NCBI GenBank assembly: GCA_033980235.1
Contig: CM067072.1
Coordinates: 24,920,192 to 24,984,191 of the forward strand
Source: Diadema setosum
Lineage: Eukaryota > Echinodermata > Echinoidea > Diadematoida > Diadematidae
DNA length: 64,000 nt
Direction of reading: 5' to 3'
Position numbers and translations under genes: made by a program. Positions 35,877 through 49,019 of the stretch are shown piece after piece. Each line of letters opens with the position of its first letter. Position 1 is the first letter of the stretch. Below the pieces are notes generated by a model, which searched no databases, was not told the DNA's origin, and saw only the letters and a program-made list of their open reading frames with translations.

Positions 35877-36775
35877 TCAAATATGTAGGCCTCCATATTG
35901 ATTTGTATGAAAGAATGATGGCAATATAAATGCTTGTTGGCTTTAAACTCATTCCACCCACGTTGTTCGTCCCCATTTCCCCATCCCCTTGTTCCTCCCC
36001 ATCCCATCCCGTTATATCTTCCCCCTCCCCCTCTCGCTTTCCGACTTTTCACTTTCCACGACCTCCGCCAATGACCTGGAGTAACATAGTGACAGCTTTC
36101 GACATGTGAGAAACATACTTGTGCCACAGTGGAAGAGGCACACTCTCGGGGTGGATGATTTAGAGAAGTCATAAACATCATGCGCTTCGTGGTTGCCATG
36201 GTGATATTTTTCCTCGCTCAGCTGGAGGTCAGAGGTCGCGTCAAGAATCACTATAAACCGCCATCGCCAGGTCGTATGTGTTTCTCTTAATGCTCAGCTA
36301 TGTCGGGTTTGCCCGCAGGACACGCGAAACCTGGTTTTCCTCCGACTCAATTTTCATCCCTCTACTTCAATCCTGCCTCCTCCTCCTCATCCTTTCTCCA
36401 ATCCTTCCACTTTTCATCTCCCGCTCTTCCATCCCTTATCGTCTGAACAAACTGCTGAATCTCTTCCATGCGTCTTCTATTATTGCCACTCTGTTTTGAT
36501 CGTCTTATATAATATACCACATACTTTTATGTAAATCTACCTACAATGTTGAATTAGAACACACTGTAATATAAATGAAACTTCCAGAATCCCTACGTGT
36601 TTCGCTTATGACAGTTTCATATCTGTCATACAAAGCTTGAAACTAATGTGAGCACGTCTAAATCCAGAATATATAGTCCATTCCGGACTACATTGTAAAG
36701 GCCTACGTGTCAGATATAAGAAGGACTCATTAAGTGATTTAGGTTTGCGAGATGACAACAGCACAAACTAAGATG

Positions 36776-36835
<60 letters not shown>

Positions 36836-37786
36836 AGGAAGAAATACTATTCATAGAGAAAAAACAGAGTACATTGTATAAAGAAATACTGTGTCTTCAC
36901 CGCTTCCTTTCCAACGGATGCTAATACATATTAGCAACATAATAATGATATTTAATTAAACCCTTTGTTATCGGCTCTCGGCCACATCTAACTAATGGTG
37001 AGTAGTTATGTCGTTGGTCTAAAAATTTGGTCAAATTATTGCAAATTTTAGCTCGTGTTTGAGGTCGGCCCGTCGGCTCCATGGTTGTATATTTCGTAGA
37101 TATGAAGGAAGCAATTGAATGATCAAAAGCACGTAACCGCTATGATGTATTATATATTGTTAACCACAAGACAGAATGCCTACTGTTGACATCGATCATG
37201 ATAATCGGTACCGGTACTATACAAGCTGGTCAAGAACCAGTGGAGCTCTAAACTTGACCCGCATCCACCAAGGCGAAGAAGCGGAGGAGGAAGAGGGGGT
37301 GGGAGGGTGTCGTTCCTCTTCTCAGTTTCCTAGCGGGCCAGCTGACCGACTGATAGGCCAACTTACGCGACCTGACGGGACGAAGTGTCAAGAGTAAGTC
37401 ATCTGTCATCTATCTGTCTGCCAGAATTACACTCGGGCTAGGCTTGAGTGATAGCGACGGGTCGGGCAATAAAGCCAGTGTGAACGTCGTGTGTATAGCT
37501 CAGCACTTCGAACAATTCGGTTATGTAAATCACTTTGCCATCACGATGATGTATGGCGCACTTCACAGGGCTTTATGAGTTAGTCTGTGCTTGTTAGACT
37601 CTTTAAGGTATTTAGGTACATGTATAAGCATTGTACCAGACAAGATACGAACAAAGGACGTTTGCTCCTGCGGCCAAGTCTGCGAGTGCGCGGCCCACAG
37701 TATGAACTTACACTCCGCATCACATGCAATGATTATTTTCATATTGTCTGCGGTCAGCTGAGATGAGTTAGATGAAATCCATTTAA
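35877..37786. other. Non-coding with (AT)n array
   Basis: 36782-36834 is a perfect (TA)n run. Two CT-rich tracts lie at 35950-36050 and 36360-36440. No exon recognised. Confidence 0.5.
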
Positions 37787-38169
37787 AGGGACTGTACAGT
37801 ACTGGTTGAGGTAGGGATTCATGTTTTGAACATTCCTTAGTGAGATAATGAAAAGCCTTCTATGAAATATGAAAGAGCATGTAATTTTATGAAGGATTCA
37901 ATGTTTATTTGATGAAAATTGGTTTTCAAATGGCTGAGATATCCAAAAAAGTGCTAATAATAAAAGGCGACATGCCCCAACTTTATTAGTATATCTTTGT
38001 TTCACCTTGTTTTTGGATATCTCAGCCATTTCAAAACCGATTTTCATCGAATAAACTTTTGATACCCCTTAGAACTGCTTGTTCTTTGACATCTCATAGA
38101 GTGATTTCTGAATATCTCACAAAATGTTAAAAGCTAAATCTTCACCTCGACCAGAACTGTACACACCCT
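37787..38169. repeat. TTAA-flanked MITE, family A copy 2
   Basis: TTAA at 37783-37786 and 38170-38173. Left AGGGACTGTACAGTACTGG, right CCAGAACTGTACACACCCT. The interior carries GGATATCTCAGCCATTTCAAA and its inverted partner TTTTCAAATGGCTGAGATATCC. Confidence 0.85.
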
Positions 38170-38382
38170 TTAATCCTCGAGAAAGGCAGGAAAGGAAATG
38201 GAGCAAACGTCATAAAAATCTACATTTTAAAGAATATCTCATTCCATGACGAGCAGGTGTTAAACACACTCCTTTAATCACAATTCATTTGCACGGTCAC
38301 TTGGAGACATACGTCTTTATCAATACATTTGTTCTGTACGTATGACTTATGTTCGGTTAATAAGTCAAGGAGTGGCGCTTAA

Positions 38383-38701
38383 AGGCATTATTATCATTTG
38401 CAGATGAAGCAAAACCCCAGCTTTAGTCCTTCAAAATAGTTCCATATATGAGTTAGGGATAGAAACAATCAACAATGTTAAACAGTGGCCTATAATCAAT
38501 GTAAATATTGTTAAATATACCGTCCATACAGTTATGGTTTATTGAGAAAAATAGTGATATCTCCTTATATTTCAGGCTTTATTGTAAAATTTGTATATGG
38601 TATGCTGTTTTGTGATACAACTGACCTTCACATATGCATCAAATGTGATGACTCGAACATTTTTTTTTTTAAATCACTGCTCCTATTCGTAAACCATATC
38701 T
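38383..38701 (+). repeat. TTAA-flanked MITE, family B copy 4
   Basis: TTAA at 38379-38382 and 38702-38705. Starts AGGCATTATTATCATTTGCA, ends CGTAAACCATATCT. Slightly shorter than the other copies because of internal deletions. Confidence 0.8.
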
Positions 38702-39056
38702 TTAAGATATTTTCCAAAATGTTAGCATCAGAGGTTAAATGTGTTTCTATTGGGGAAAACTTTGTCCATTTCTAACGATATGCACTTACGACATACAGTA
38801 AGTAGCAGCGTGCGCAAACTCCAAAATCATCTTTCGCAGTAGGCACCAATAACATGCAGGCAGTTTCCCGTGTATTTCCATGAACGCTATGATTATTTTC
38901 GTCAGTCATCTTACTTCATATAATACATTCTATTATCTCAGCTTCATTATTGCAATGTCAGGATGACGCTACAGATTGAATGTTATAATCTGTCTTTTAC
39001 AAAATATAGAATAAGTGTAGCAACGCGTTATCATGAATTGAGCGAGTGATCTTTAA

Positions 39057-39434
39057 AGGGCTCGTATAGTTATGGTCTTTTTTTTATAGTTTTTAACATT
39101 TTTGGGTGAGATAATGAGAAACCTCTTATGAAATATGAAAGAGCATGTAATTCAAAGAGGAAGTCAACGTTTATTTGATAAAAATTGGTTATGAAATGGC
39201 TGAGATACCCAAAACAGAGCAATACTAATAAAATGTGGGACCCACATTTTATTACGATCGCTTTGTTTTACTTTGTTTCTGGATGTCTCAGCCATTCCAA
39301 AACCGATTTTCATCAAATAAATTTTGAATTCCTCTTAGAATGGCATGCTCTGTACCATTTCATAAGTGGTTTCTTGGTATCTCGCAAAAAGTTAAAAGCA
39401 AAATCCTCAGCTCCACCAATACTGTACCGTCCCA
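39057..39434. repeat. TTAA-flanked MITE, family A copy 3
   Basis: TTAA at 39053-39056 and 39435-39438. Left AGGGCTCGTATAGTTATGG, right CCAATACTGTACCGTCCCA. Same internal plan as copy 2. Confidence 0.85.
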
Positions 39435-39438
39435 TTAA

Positions 39439-40554
39439 CATCACTATTGTTGGATAAAATATGGCCCTAAAGAAGGTCACAAACCGCATATGCAAGTCAT
39501 CCGGAGTGTCCGAGAGGACAGAATCATTTTAGATGGAAATGGGAAATGATATATAATGATATATCTCAAACTTTGATTTGATTCATCGTCATAACAGAAC
39601 ACTTACCGCATTCACTAGGTTTTTTTTTTTTTTTTTTGCTTTTATATAAATTTCAAAGGCATGTAATCATTCGATAAGATGAAGGCGAATTCAAAGGGGA
39701 TCTTCAATATTCACTGGTATGCATGAAAATGCTTTTATCTGGCAAGCTTTTCAAAAAAAAAATAATGGCATACTCAGATGAAATGAGAAAAGAGAATCTT
39801 TTCAGTGTATGTGTTGGATTGTAGCCGAGACTGTATTATGGGTGAGTTATTGTATAATCACGATATAACGGTGTTCTCTTTTGAACGGAAAAACAAGAAC
39901 CAATGAAATACAATATCAACTATAAAATAAAGTATATTAGGTGAAGTCTCGAACAACTGCGAACGAGAAATTGAAAGATCCGATTGTCGACCCTACAAAA
40001 TCTCAAGTCGTTGGTGCAGTATTTTCTTACTAAAGGTGTGCAATCCTCTACGTGTGCGATCAATTTCATTCCTTTAAAATGTACAAGGCCTACCGCAGTT
40101 CATCATTTTTTCCCGTTAGATATGAATTTACGTCCCTTTCTTTTATATAATGTCACTTTTCTCACCTCTTGTCTTGCCGCTAGGTCTATGTCCTTCATGC
40201 CCACCAGCTTCGCCCACACCATCTTTAGTAATTTCTGAACGACAGATCTTTTGAAAATACAAAGCAGATGTCACAAGGCTGATCAAAGCCATGCGCCTCT
40301 CAAGTTCATAAACTTTGAAGGACGCAAGAGATTAGAATGATGTTTTTGCATGTCATAGAAATTACATTCAAAATCGACGCGATCGTGGCACGCTGGTAAT
40401 ATGACAAGAAGGTGTAGGTGGAATGTGAAAACAAGTTCTCCGCCGTCATTGTATTTTACCTTGGTGGGAGGTACAATTCGTCCAGTGCATGGGAAAGCCT
40501 AGTATTGTAATAGAAGCAGGAAAACATGTACTTTGTCCTACTGATGCGAGGGAG
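39439..40554. other. Nothing recognised upstream of GDF8/11
   Basis: AT-rich, with a poly-T tract at 39620-39638. No exon recognised. Confidence 0.4.
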
Positions 40555-40898
40555 GGCAATCGTAAATCTTACCGCGGACTGCGGGTGATTTATTACAGCA
40601 GTCTAGGTCAGGAGACTACGATGGCTAGGTTACAATCTTGCTGTCAGCACAGGTAGACTGCAAACGACTGTGATTGGTCGAAACACACGCTCTATTGACC
40701 AGCTTTACGTTCGCTCTCGTAGCACGAAAATAGCGGCGAGCTTTACCGTAAATTCGCCCTTCGCTAAGCTGCCTTCCCTCGCAGCTGCATCGACGGTAGT
40801 CCAGTCGCCTGCCAGCGCAGTCGGAGTCCTGATCTCCCCGCCCTTAGGTCGAACTCTGTTCGCAAGTTCCCGGCCAGTTCTCGTCTTGAGGAGTTACT
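40555..40898 (+). promoter_or_regulatory. Probable promoter and 5' UTR region of the GDF8/11 gene
   Basis: The base composition shifts to CG-rich with many CpG steps just before the start codon. An inverted CCAAT box (GATTGGTCG, about 40672-40680) lies about 220 bp upstream of the ATG. No clear TATA box or transcription start can be placed by eye. This is inferred from position and composition only. Confidence 0.35.
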
Positions 40899-41862
40899 AT
40901 GACGGCCAGGTTTTCAGGTTCGCATTTGCTGAACTGCAACGCGATCTTCTTCGCGTTTGCGATGCTGATGTGGTGCTGTCCCACCACGCAGGTTGCAGTG
41001 AAGCGAGATCGGGAGCTGACTGCCCAGGCACCCCTGGCCGACGGCACGAGACCAGATGGCCATTCGGCGTTGGTGTCGAGTATTGGAGCGTCTACTATCA
41101 AGCAGACATCGGCAGTTGTCGACAGACAAGGTGACCGATCAGTGTTTCCTCGTCATCCTTCGTTTGCGGTGGGAAACGAAATCCCCACCAGGAGAGGGGC
41201 ACCGATGGATTATCGACCGGTAGACCTTCGTCAACCATTGGCGGCGGAACAGGAGCCGGCAGTTGGTGGTTCTGATAGAGGAACGGATCATTTCAGGGAG
41301 CGGGGTTCCTGGAGCAGCACTGGGATGTTTAGGGCAGATGGGAGGGAACAAGACAGGGTTGAAGATCAGGTGGCAACCCTCGAACCTAGGACTGGAGAAC
41401 GAGTGGGAGAGGATATACCAGCTACCACAGGCGACGAACGAGGTATAGCGCAGGAAGCGCATCTTGCAGCGAGTGAACGCAGGACGGAAAGACCTACAGA
41501 AGGTGCGAGTGCATCTTCGGGGAGTTTGGATGGACCTCAACCGACGACATGTGACAAGTGTCAAAAAGCGCGTAACGAAGATCTGATCGGTGAGTACGAC
41601 CCAAACGCACTCGTGCAGCTTCGCATCGAGACAATCAAGCGACAGATCCTGGACAAGCTCCGCATGGAGCGACCTCCGAAGGTCAACGTGAGCTCCATCA
41701 ACATCCCTGCCCCCCTCTCGGAAGGGGCTTTTATAGACGAGTTTGACGACGGTGAGGAACAGGTGCATGATGCCGTGCGCCATCTCGGTCCCGACGCCGA
41801 GTACGACACTACGGAAGATTATTATGGGAAGACCACTCGAGTTATCGTCCCAGCTAAACAAG
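40899..41862 (+). CDS. Myostatin/GDF8-GDF11-like ligand, coding exon 1 (signal peptide and start of propeptide)
   Basis: Encodes residues 1-321 plus one base, ending at donor CAAG/GTTTGT. Phase 1 is also the phase of exon 1 in vertebrate MSTN. The ATG has A at -3 and a stop four codons upstream. Residues 15-27 are a hydrophobic signal-peptide core. Residues 218-321 match the start of the GDF8/11 latency propeptide: CDKCQKARNE (as CNACTWRQN in human MSTN), the helix LRIETIKRQILDKLRMERPP (as SRIEAIKIQILSKLRLE), an acidic DEFDDGEE stretch, and YDTTE then RVIVPA (as YHATTETIITMP). In between lie about 185 polar residues not found in vertebrate MSTN. The ligand is expected to be secreted, cleaved by furin and to signal through activin-type receptors. 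The exons for the rest of the propeptide and the cysteine-knot domain were not found in the window. Activin/inhibin beta is a less likely alternative. Confidence 0.9.
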
Positions 41863-44800
41863 GTTTGTCACACACTATTTCTATACACGCTCTACGTTAA
41901 TACCATTAATCTCCACCAACAGTCCTCACGTCAGTGTTGGGGGATGGGAAATGGGACGAAAATAAGTCATACAGCATCGACTGCGTAGCGTGCGTAGCCA
42001 TGGTAACGGTGATGGAGATTGAACGTGACGAACGTGTCCATCTTGGCAAGCGTGAGTGAAATTCTACCGTGTAGTGGTAGCACAGTCTCGCGTTTCATCT
42101 TCCAGCTAAATGTTAACCGTTAGCCTAGCATTAAATATTGTGATGCCACCAAAATGAAATTACTTTGTGTAAGTTGCTCCCAAACCCTCGTTTAACCTAT
42201 TTGAGGAGCCTCGTACTTGTCCTATATTTTTAAGATGCTATAACACTGGGCGCTGAAGCGGAAAATGTCGGATGTATACCCCAGCAAACGACCCCTCGAA
42301 AATAAGATGTATGAGATGGAGATGAATAACCTCGATCACCATGAAAAGAATCATCAAATTACTTGTCTTTCCTCTTGCCAATACGCTTACCACGTGTCAG
42401 GTTGTTTGTGCGTTTTCCTTCTTTCACTCGTTTCATTTGCAAGGTGTCACTGATTTTTGCCCCTATATTAAACAGTGCTACTGCTGATGCAAGCAAAGTA
42501 TAATTGCAAACACGAAACTTTGAGAAACTTGGGGAATGGAAGGCTACGCTGAAATGTCCCTGTTGTATTGGATCTAATGTGGAAAGCAGCGAAATATCTT
42601 TGTATACTGCTCTGCAGGCAGAGTCCTATGGTGTAAAACCTCCATAAGCATAATCATGTATTTGTGACGCTTTTTAAAGATGAAACAGCATAGCAGCGTC
42701 ATCCTTGTCAAAGACGTTGAAAAATTATAGTTAAACATAAAAGTTGCGAGTGCTCGGATGAATGTCATAAATGATAAACTTTGCACGTAACCAGGCCATC
42801 GCATCAGTCCCATACGGCTCACTGCTTTCATCCAGGGTAGCTCAATCTTTGAGGTATTGTTGAAACGTATTCGTGTGTGTTGGAGTGATTCCTGGTTTGA
42901 GTGGGTTTCTTCATGCCATTTGATTTGAGGGTTTACAGGGGCAGGGATTTTGAGCACGAGGAATATAACTGTCTTTATAACACACTGAAAATCTTTGTCC
43001 TTGTAAAGATAGATTTTCAGAATTATCTCCACCCCCGAAATCAAACAAGGAAACAAAACCACTCCTGGAAAAGAAAGAAAAAAAAAAAAGCTCCTGTAAT
43101 AAGGCGTGTTTACTTAAGATCAGATATTCCCAATCGCCGGAAGTTATAAGTTTCGAATGACAAAAAAAAAAAAAGAGAGAATATTTTATGTAGTAGCCTT
43201 GGTTATCATCCGATCAGATTTGCAGCATTGATAAATTATTTCGCTTCGATTTTACGTCGATTTTTACATTCAAAGGAAACTGCAACAGGTCCAGCTGATC
43301 AAGCACGAAGATGAAGTAGTAGATGAAGTGATAAGAACAGGAGGTTGAGGGCATGCTTATCGAAGACTATCATAACCAATATAAATGACATGTGAAGAAC
43401 GGAGTAACGAGTTCCTGAAGGACTCAATGTGTCATAGGTGGGTAGAGCAGATTTCAACTGTCTATCAAACCCCTAACTGCAATGGGGAGCTATATAAGGC
43501 GGGCCTACTTAGCACATGTTAATACAGCTCTAAGGTCATTGCGGTTCGGGCAGTTTAATCAGATTTGATAAGTGTCGGCATAAGCCGATCACATATCACC
43601 GATCACCAATCTTATATAATATATCATCTGCGTCTTTTGTTCTTTCGTATGGTTAAGCTTCCTTCGAGTGATTTTTTTTTTCGTTTGGCAATGTGCTAAA
43701 GAGATATCGGAAAACGGGTGCACACACGCGAAGGAAAGTCACTACCTGTTATTCACAAACACGCAGCCACCCTGGGACAAACGGCAAATGCGCGCCCCTC
43801 GATCAGATCCCGGCTCCTTAGCCTCTTACAAAGGTCGCTTTCAAACTTAGTCACCCATTTTGCTACAACTTAGTGAAGAGATGTGCCCTTCCTTTGTCTT
43901 GCCGCTGTCGTTAGATGTTGTTTCTGGCATTTTCTTTGCTCATCGGGTTTCTTTTTTTTTTCCAGCTGGTGAATGCGGGAAAAGAATAGAAACCATATAG
44001 ATGAAATGTACCCCTCTCGAGTCGGAGTTATTACACATAGATGTACGTCAGTCAATGGTCAACAATCCCGGGAGTAAGACTACTCGTACTAGCCCATACA
44101 GCTGTTTTCTTCAGACACAGTGGTTCTCTGTACCATATTCGTTCGTCCCTGCATCGGATGGTGCTCGCGGAGCAACGACGTAGGCCTAATACAAAAAACA
44201 ACCCCTTTCATCGGAAAAAATACACGATTGTTTGGAATCAAAGCAAGAAACCATGCGATTGTAATGTTTGTTCGCAGCCCTTTTCTCCTGGTTCTCTTTT
44301 CCTCCCTTCCACGAGCTGCGTGTTGATACAGACGGTCACATTTCAGCGATTTAGCAGACTGTGATAAAAAATTGTTTTCCTCAGTATTTATCTAGGCAAA
44401 GGGGTACATTGTGTAAAGGCAGAGAAATTTCCAGTTTCTCTGAAGCACATTTCAAATAGAACCAGGTCTCTAGCCGCACTCTATCGTATAAGAGAATGCA
44501 ATGTAAAGTATTTGAACCACATGAGCTACCAACTCAAATCTCTGTAGAAATCTGCGAATCTAAACAGGAAGCTTTAACATACCTGTTCAGTTAGTTATAC
44601 CATAGGCGAGTTTCTCGTATACACATGACAATTTTGTTCACAAAGACTGTAATGAACGTAGACCGTGCTGGTAGTGTTTCGTATCGACTTAGCCGACTGC
44701 CATAGTATGCTATGAAAGACGAGGAAAAGATTCAAAAATATACACATGACGTAAGAAGTGAAATGAATACTAGTAGCTCGTCACTAGGCACTTGGTCAAC

Positions 44801-44867
44801 AACAGCTTGGCCTACAATTATACATTGGGCCTTGGGGTATACACGGTGAACTTTGCCAAAAAAAAAT
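41863..44867 (+). other. Probable GDF8/11 intron 1, first part
   Basis: No exon matching the rest of the propeptide was found. Short poly-A tracts lie at 43076-43089 and 43161-43174. Open frames here are short, with no family match. Confidence 0.5.
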
Positions 44868-45186
44868 GATCGAGTGATCACATTTGATGAGTATGTTTAG
44901 GTCAGTTGTATCACAAAACATCCTACATAATAATTGTAAAAATTTTACAAAATTAATGAAGCCTATAAAATATAAGGAGACATCACTGTTTTTCTCCATA
45001 AACCATAACTGTAAACAGTTTATTCTAGAAACAATTTCATTATAACTATTTTTCACATTTTTATATGAAGATGCTTGACATTGATTATACTGATGAACAC
45101 TTTAATATTGGCTGTTTCTCGCTTAGAACCATGTTGAGCCACTAAAGCTGGGTTTTTGTTTTATCTGCAAACGGTAAATAATGCAT
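44868..45186 (-). repeat. MITE family B copy 5, inverted
   Basis: Read on the minus strand it starts with the family's ACCGTTTGCAGATAAAACAA and AAACCCAGCTTTAGTG, then GATGTCTCCTTATATTTTAT and TTGTGATACAACTGACC. The outer edge is CATTGAA, a decayed TTAA. The other edge is unclear. Confidence 0.75.
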
Positions 45187-46824
45187 TGAAGTGAATATCC
45201 CCTTACGCAATAGAATCAACACACCTTTATATCCATCCGGGGACGAATTTTCTTTTCGCGTCAATTTTTTTTTTTTGACTTGTTGGAGGACGACTGTAAC
45301 ACAGGAGGATCACTCCAGTTATTAAATGTCCCAGAAACTACATTCACTTTCCATTTACGAAACATAATCGCTCAATTATTACCACTGTATAAAGCTTTTT
45401 GTCGTGAAGGATCGCAATCTTTTTAAAAGTTTTGAAGGTTCGTGTGCAAGACTTGAAAGGCCGTTCCACCATCATCATCTTGTTGTTTACGTAATTCGGG
45501 CCATAGTTCTACTGTAAGCAAACGTAGAATATTAAAAGTCCACTTTCTAAATTACTTAGATTTGAAATCAATCTGTGAGCTGATGAGATTGTGGTGAGGG
45601 GCTAATCCAACATCATAATGGGAAAGATATTGACTTCTAAATCTACTAGATTGAGAATTTTTATTTAATTTTGGATTGGTCCCTCATCTCAATCTAAAGA
45701 ATTTAGAGAGGAAAGCTTTCTTATTTCTGCGAGTTATTTTTCATAAGTAGCGCTGCTCTATTTACATGATTTAACAGTAGTTATCATATAGTCAACTTGA
45801 ATGATAAATGCAGTGGATGTTTTTCATTTTTAAGTGTCGGAGCCACTGGTAAGCGAACAGTCGCTTTTTTAAAGTATTGCTCATTATTCATATTAAGAGT
45901 ACCAAAAGATATCTTCTGGACCGCTGATATATTGTTGTACCTTCTCGTCGTCGGGGCTGCAGAGTGACATTACAAACATTGCCCGTAGACTTCGGTATGT
46001 TCGACCGAAATTGAAATCATTCCGAAAATTTCGATCTTTGGTCCTGTCAGCCAGGCGCTTATTAGTTTTTTATCAGAATGATACCCTTCATGAAAGATAG
46101 ATAATCTATTTATAACAATGTCGTTCGTTCAAGGAACAGTGTGTGCATATAGTCAGCTATGCTTTGAGAGGGAAAATAACATCTCTATGATATGGAATTG
46201 GTATTGTTTACATTTTGATTGGAATATTTTCTCAGGAACTTTCATGATGACAAAGGACAAGGTGTTCAAGTTGTTGAGGAAGGCGACCCAAAAGGTTTGG
46301 ATACCTATATGTGATAGCGGTAGCCCTTTTGTGCAGTTCCTTCTGGTTTCTCACAACCATGCGTTCTTAAAGGGACTATGCAAAGAAATGCATGTTGACT
46401 TGCTTTGATTCATATTACCATGATCTTCACTTACGTTACCAAAAGAATTCTAAATGTATGTGTCATATATTTCATAACAATATTTTCACAATTTTCCTTC
46501 ATATTACTTGGATACTCCCACAAAAAAAAACCCACAACATTTCAAACCAAGTTTCTACTATAGTGACATCATCTGTCAGTTACGTAGCTTCTGGGGTTGA
46601 AAGGTTAAGATAGAATTGTGAGACAGCAATTCATGGAGGAAGATCTCCACCCTATGATATGTCCAATTTGAATTCAACATGTATATTGTACAATTAATCT
46701 CGGACAAACAATCAACGATAAGAATTGAAATGAATTGAATTTGATTATAATTTGATTTTCTTTTGTAGTTGCTGAAGAGGAAATGAATGCTTGCAAGCGA
46801 ACAATCGCGGGACTGATGGTATAA
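45187..46824 (+). other. Unassigned, probable intron
   Basis: Holds one exon-like stretch (46236-46294) with a good acceptor and donor, discussed under findings. A TTAAAGGGACTATG at 46370 resembles the left end of the family H element. Nothing else is recognised. Confidence 0.4.
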
Positions 46825-47212
46825 AGGGATGGTATTGGTTGAGATGAGGATTCAGCCTTTAACTTTTTGCAAGATGCTTACAAACCACTTCATGAAATGT
46901 TAAAGAGCATACAATTGGAAGAGGAAGTCAAAGTTCATTTGATGAAAATTGGTTTTGAAATGCCTGAGATATCCATAACAAAGTAAAGCAATGATATCCT
47001 AATAACAGGTGGGTCCCACCTTTTTATTAGGATTGCCTTGTTTTTGATATCTCAGCCATTTCAAAACCAGCTTTCATCACATAAATTTTGAATTTCTCCT
47101 AAAACTTTATGTTCTTTCATATTTCAAAAGTGGCTTCTCATAACTCAAAAATTATCATCGAAAAAACGTTGGAAGCCTGCAGCCCCATCTCAACTAAAAC
47201 TATACCATCCCT
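46825..47212. repeat. MITE family A copy 4
   Basis: Left AGGGATGGTATTGGTTGAGA, right AACTAAAACTATACCATCCC. The flanking TTAA is decayed (ATAA on the left, TTTC on the right). The interior matches other family A copies. Confidence 0.8.
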
Positions 47213-47435
47213 TTTCTATCCCCTCCAAAGGACCCATGCAAAAAGGATCAAGTGCCTTTATACCCAGGAGCACAAATCGCTGCTTTACAGGAGGACTCGT
47301 ACCAGAGTCCCCATGATTGATGTTTTCGTGAAACAGTGAAAGTGGACATAATTTCACATATACATATTTAATAACTCATATCATTACCTCACAAATAATG
47401 CTTGCAAACAAATCTAACCTAAAACTCTGGTTGTT

Positions 47436-47476
<41 letters not shown>

Positions 47477-49018
47477 GTGTGTGTGTGTGTGTATGGGGGG
47501 GGGGTCCAAGAATGAAACAAAAATAGCTGCTTCAAGATAGCTGCTGTGAGATTGATGACTTTTTAAATGGTAGTTAAGTTGGGGTTGCAGAGTGATCGAC
47601 ACACACACAAACTACAAGTTCATGATGTTCTAAGTGTTCAAAGCAATTGGAGACGTACGAGGTGATGAAATCACTCTCTTGTCTACGTCACTCTGTAGCA
47701 GACATCACTGGTTGTTTTCAAGCGGGAAATGATAAAATTCTGTAATATTTTTTACCTTATCGGCTGATTCATTTTTAAACTTTTTAAGTGTTTGATTGCA
47801 CTCTGTCTAAGAAGGCCAAGTTAAAATACGGCATGCAATTACTTAGACGCAAGACGATTGCGGTTTTTTCTTTAACATTACGCATGTCTCCACTTCAATA
47901 GGTTTATCCTACACACACACACGCACACACACACCCACTCGCACACAGTCGAATACATTCATGATATTTGCCATGGGCATTCATCGGCTTGGTAATGCAG
48001 TGCAAGCGACGATTGAAAAAACAAGTTACCCCCGCGAACAAACGGTGTGGCTGCTCGCACGACCTACTTCTGACAAGCTGGCATATCACATCCACGGATT
48101 TTACAAAGACATGCCGACGGACCAGCGTCTGTATACCTTTTCCCCGTAGTCTTTCCCTTTCTTCATCTCTCCCTCTCTTTCTTTTGTCGGTCCATGGCAT
48201 TGAACTGTTGAAGGCAAATACTAAGTAGCTGGTTTTCACCTGTGCGCGAGTCGAGCCAATGTTGAGGTGGGTGACTCTATATATGTAGTTCTAACCCACC
48301 TCTCTGTTATAGGCCAACTTCTTCCCTCGATACACTATGAAGTATAAAATAGAGTCAAAGACAAATGCAGTGGGTGGAAGAGACAGAAAAGAATAATATG
48401 AACGACACACACACACACACATTCACATTAACCCAAAACAAACCCAAACGAAACGCCACTTAGCAGAGGAGAAAAACACGCATTGTGGTATGTGCATTGT
48501 GTTTGCTGTCCTTACGTGCAATTTGTATCAGGTTGATATAACTGAAATTGATCTTTTGTGTTTGACGTTGAGTCTGGTTTGAACAAAGAGAGACAAGGCT
48601 AGCAACTAATGTAGTACCTCCTTGGTCTGAGTAAGGCGGTGCTGGTACCTCATTGGTTTGAGATCATGTGATACGCAGTATCAGCTATATTTCGTTTCTC
48701 TTTTAATATGCTTTCGAGTTTAAAGCGAGAGCACTTTCTTCTTAATCAGCATGCACCACTAGTAAATCATTTGTTTAACTGTAATTCCATTTGGTCCATA
48801 GCAAACCACATGTATATCGCGATAGGGCGAAACCACCCAAAATCAACTTATTAAGAGGATTATACTTTTTTTTTTCATCCGATAAGGATTTTGAATGAAT
48901 CATTATGAAATATTTGCCCCAGATATCTTTTAAACAACAAACATAATATTGTATAGGGCCTATACACTATACACACATCCCCAAATCGTATATGCGGTTG
49001 ACGCCATTGTATAGGATC
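47213..49018 (+). other. Non-coding; (TG)n microsatellite
   Basis: 47439-47493 is a (TG)n array followed by a G run. Short CA tracts lie at 47912-47934 and 48403-48420. No exon recognised. Confidence 0.5.
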
Positions 49019-49019
49019 A

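Noticed and set aside
41139..41861. 240-residue minus-strand open frame opposite GDF8/11 exon 1.
   Set aside because: Shadow of the plus-strand coding exon, which has clear homology and splice phase.
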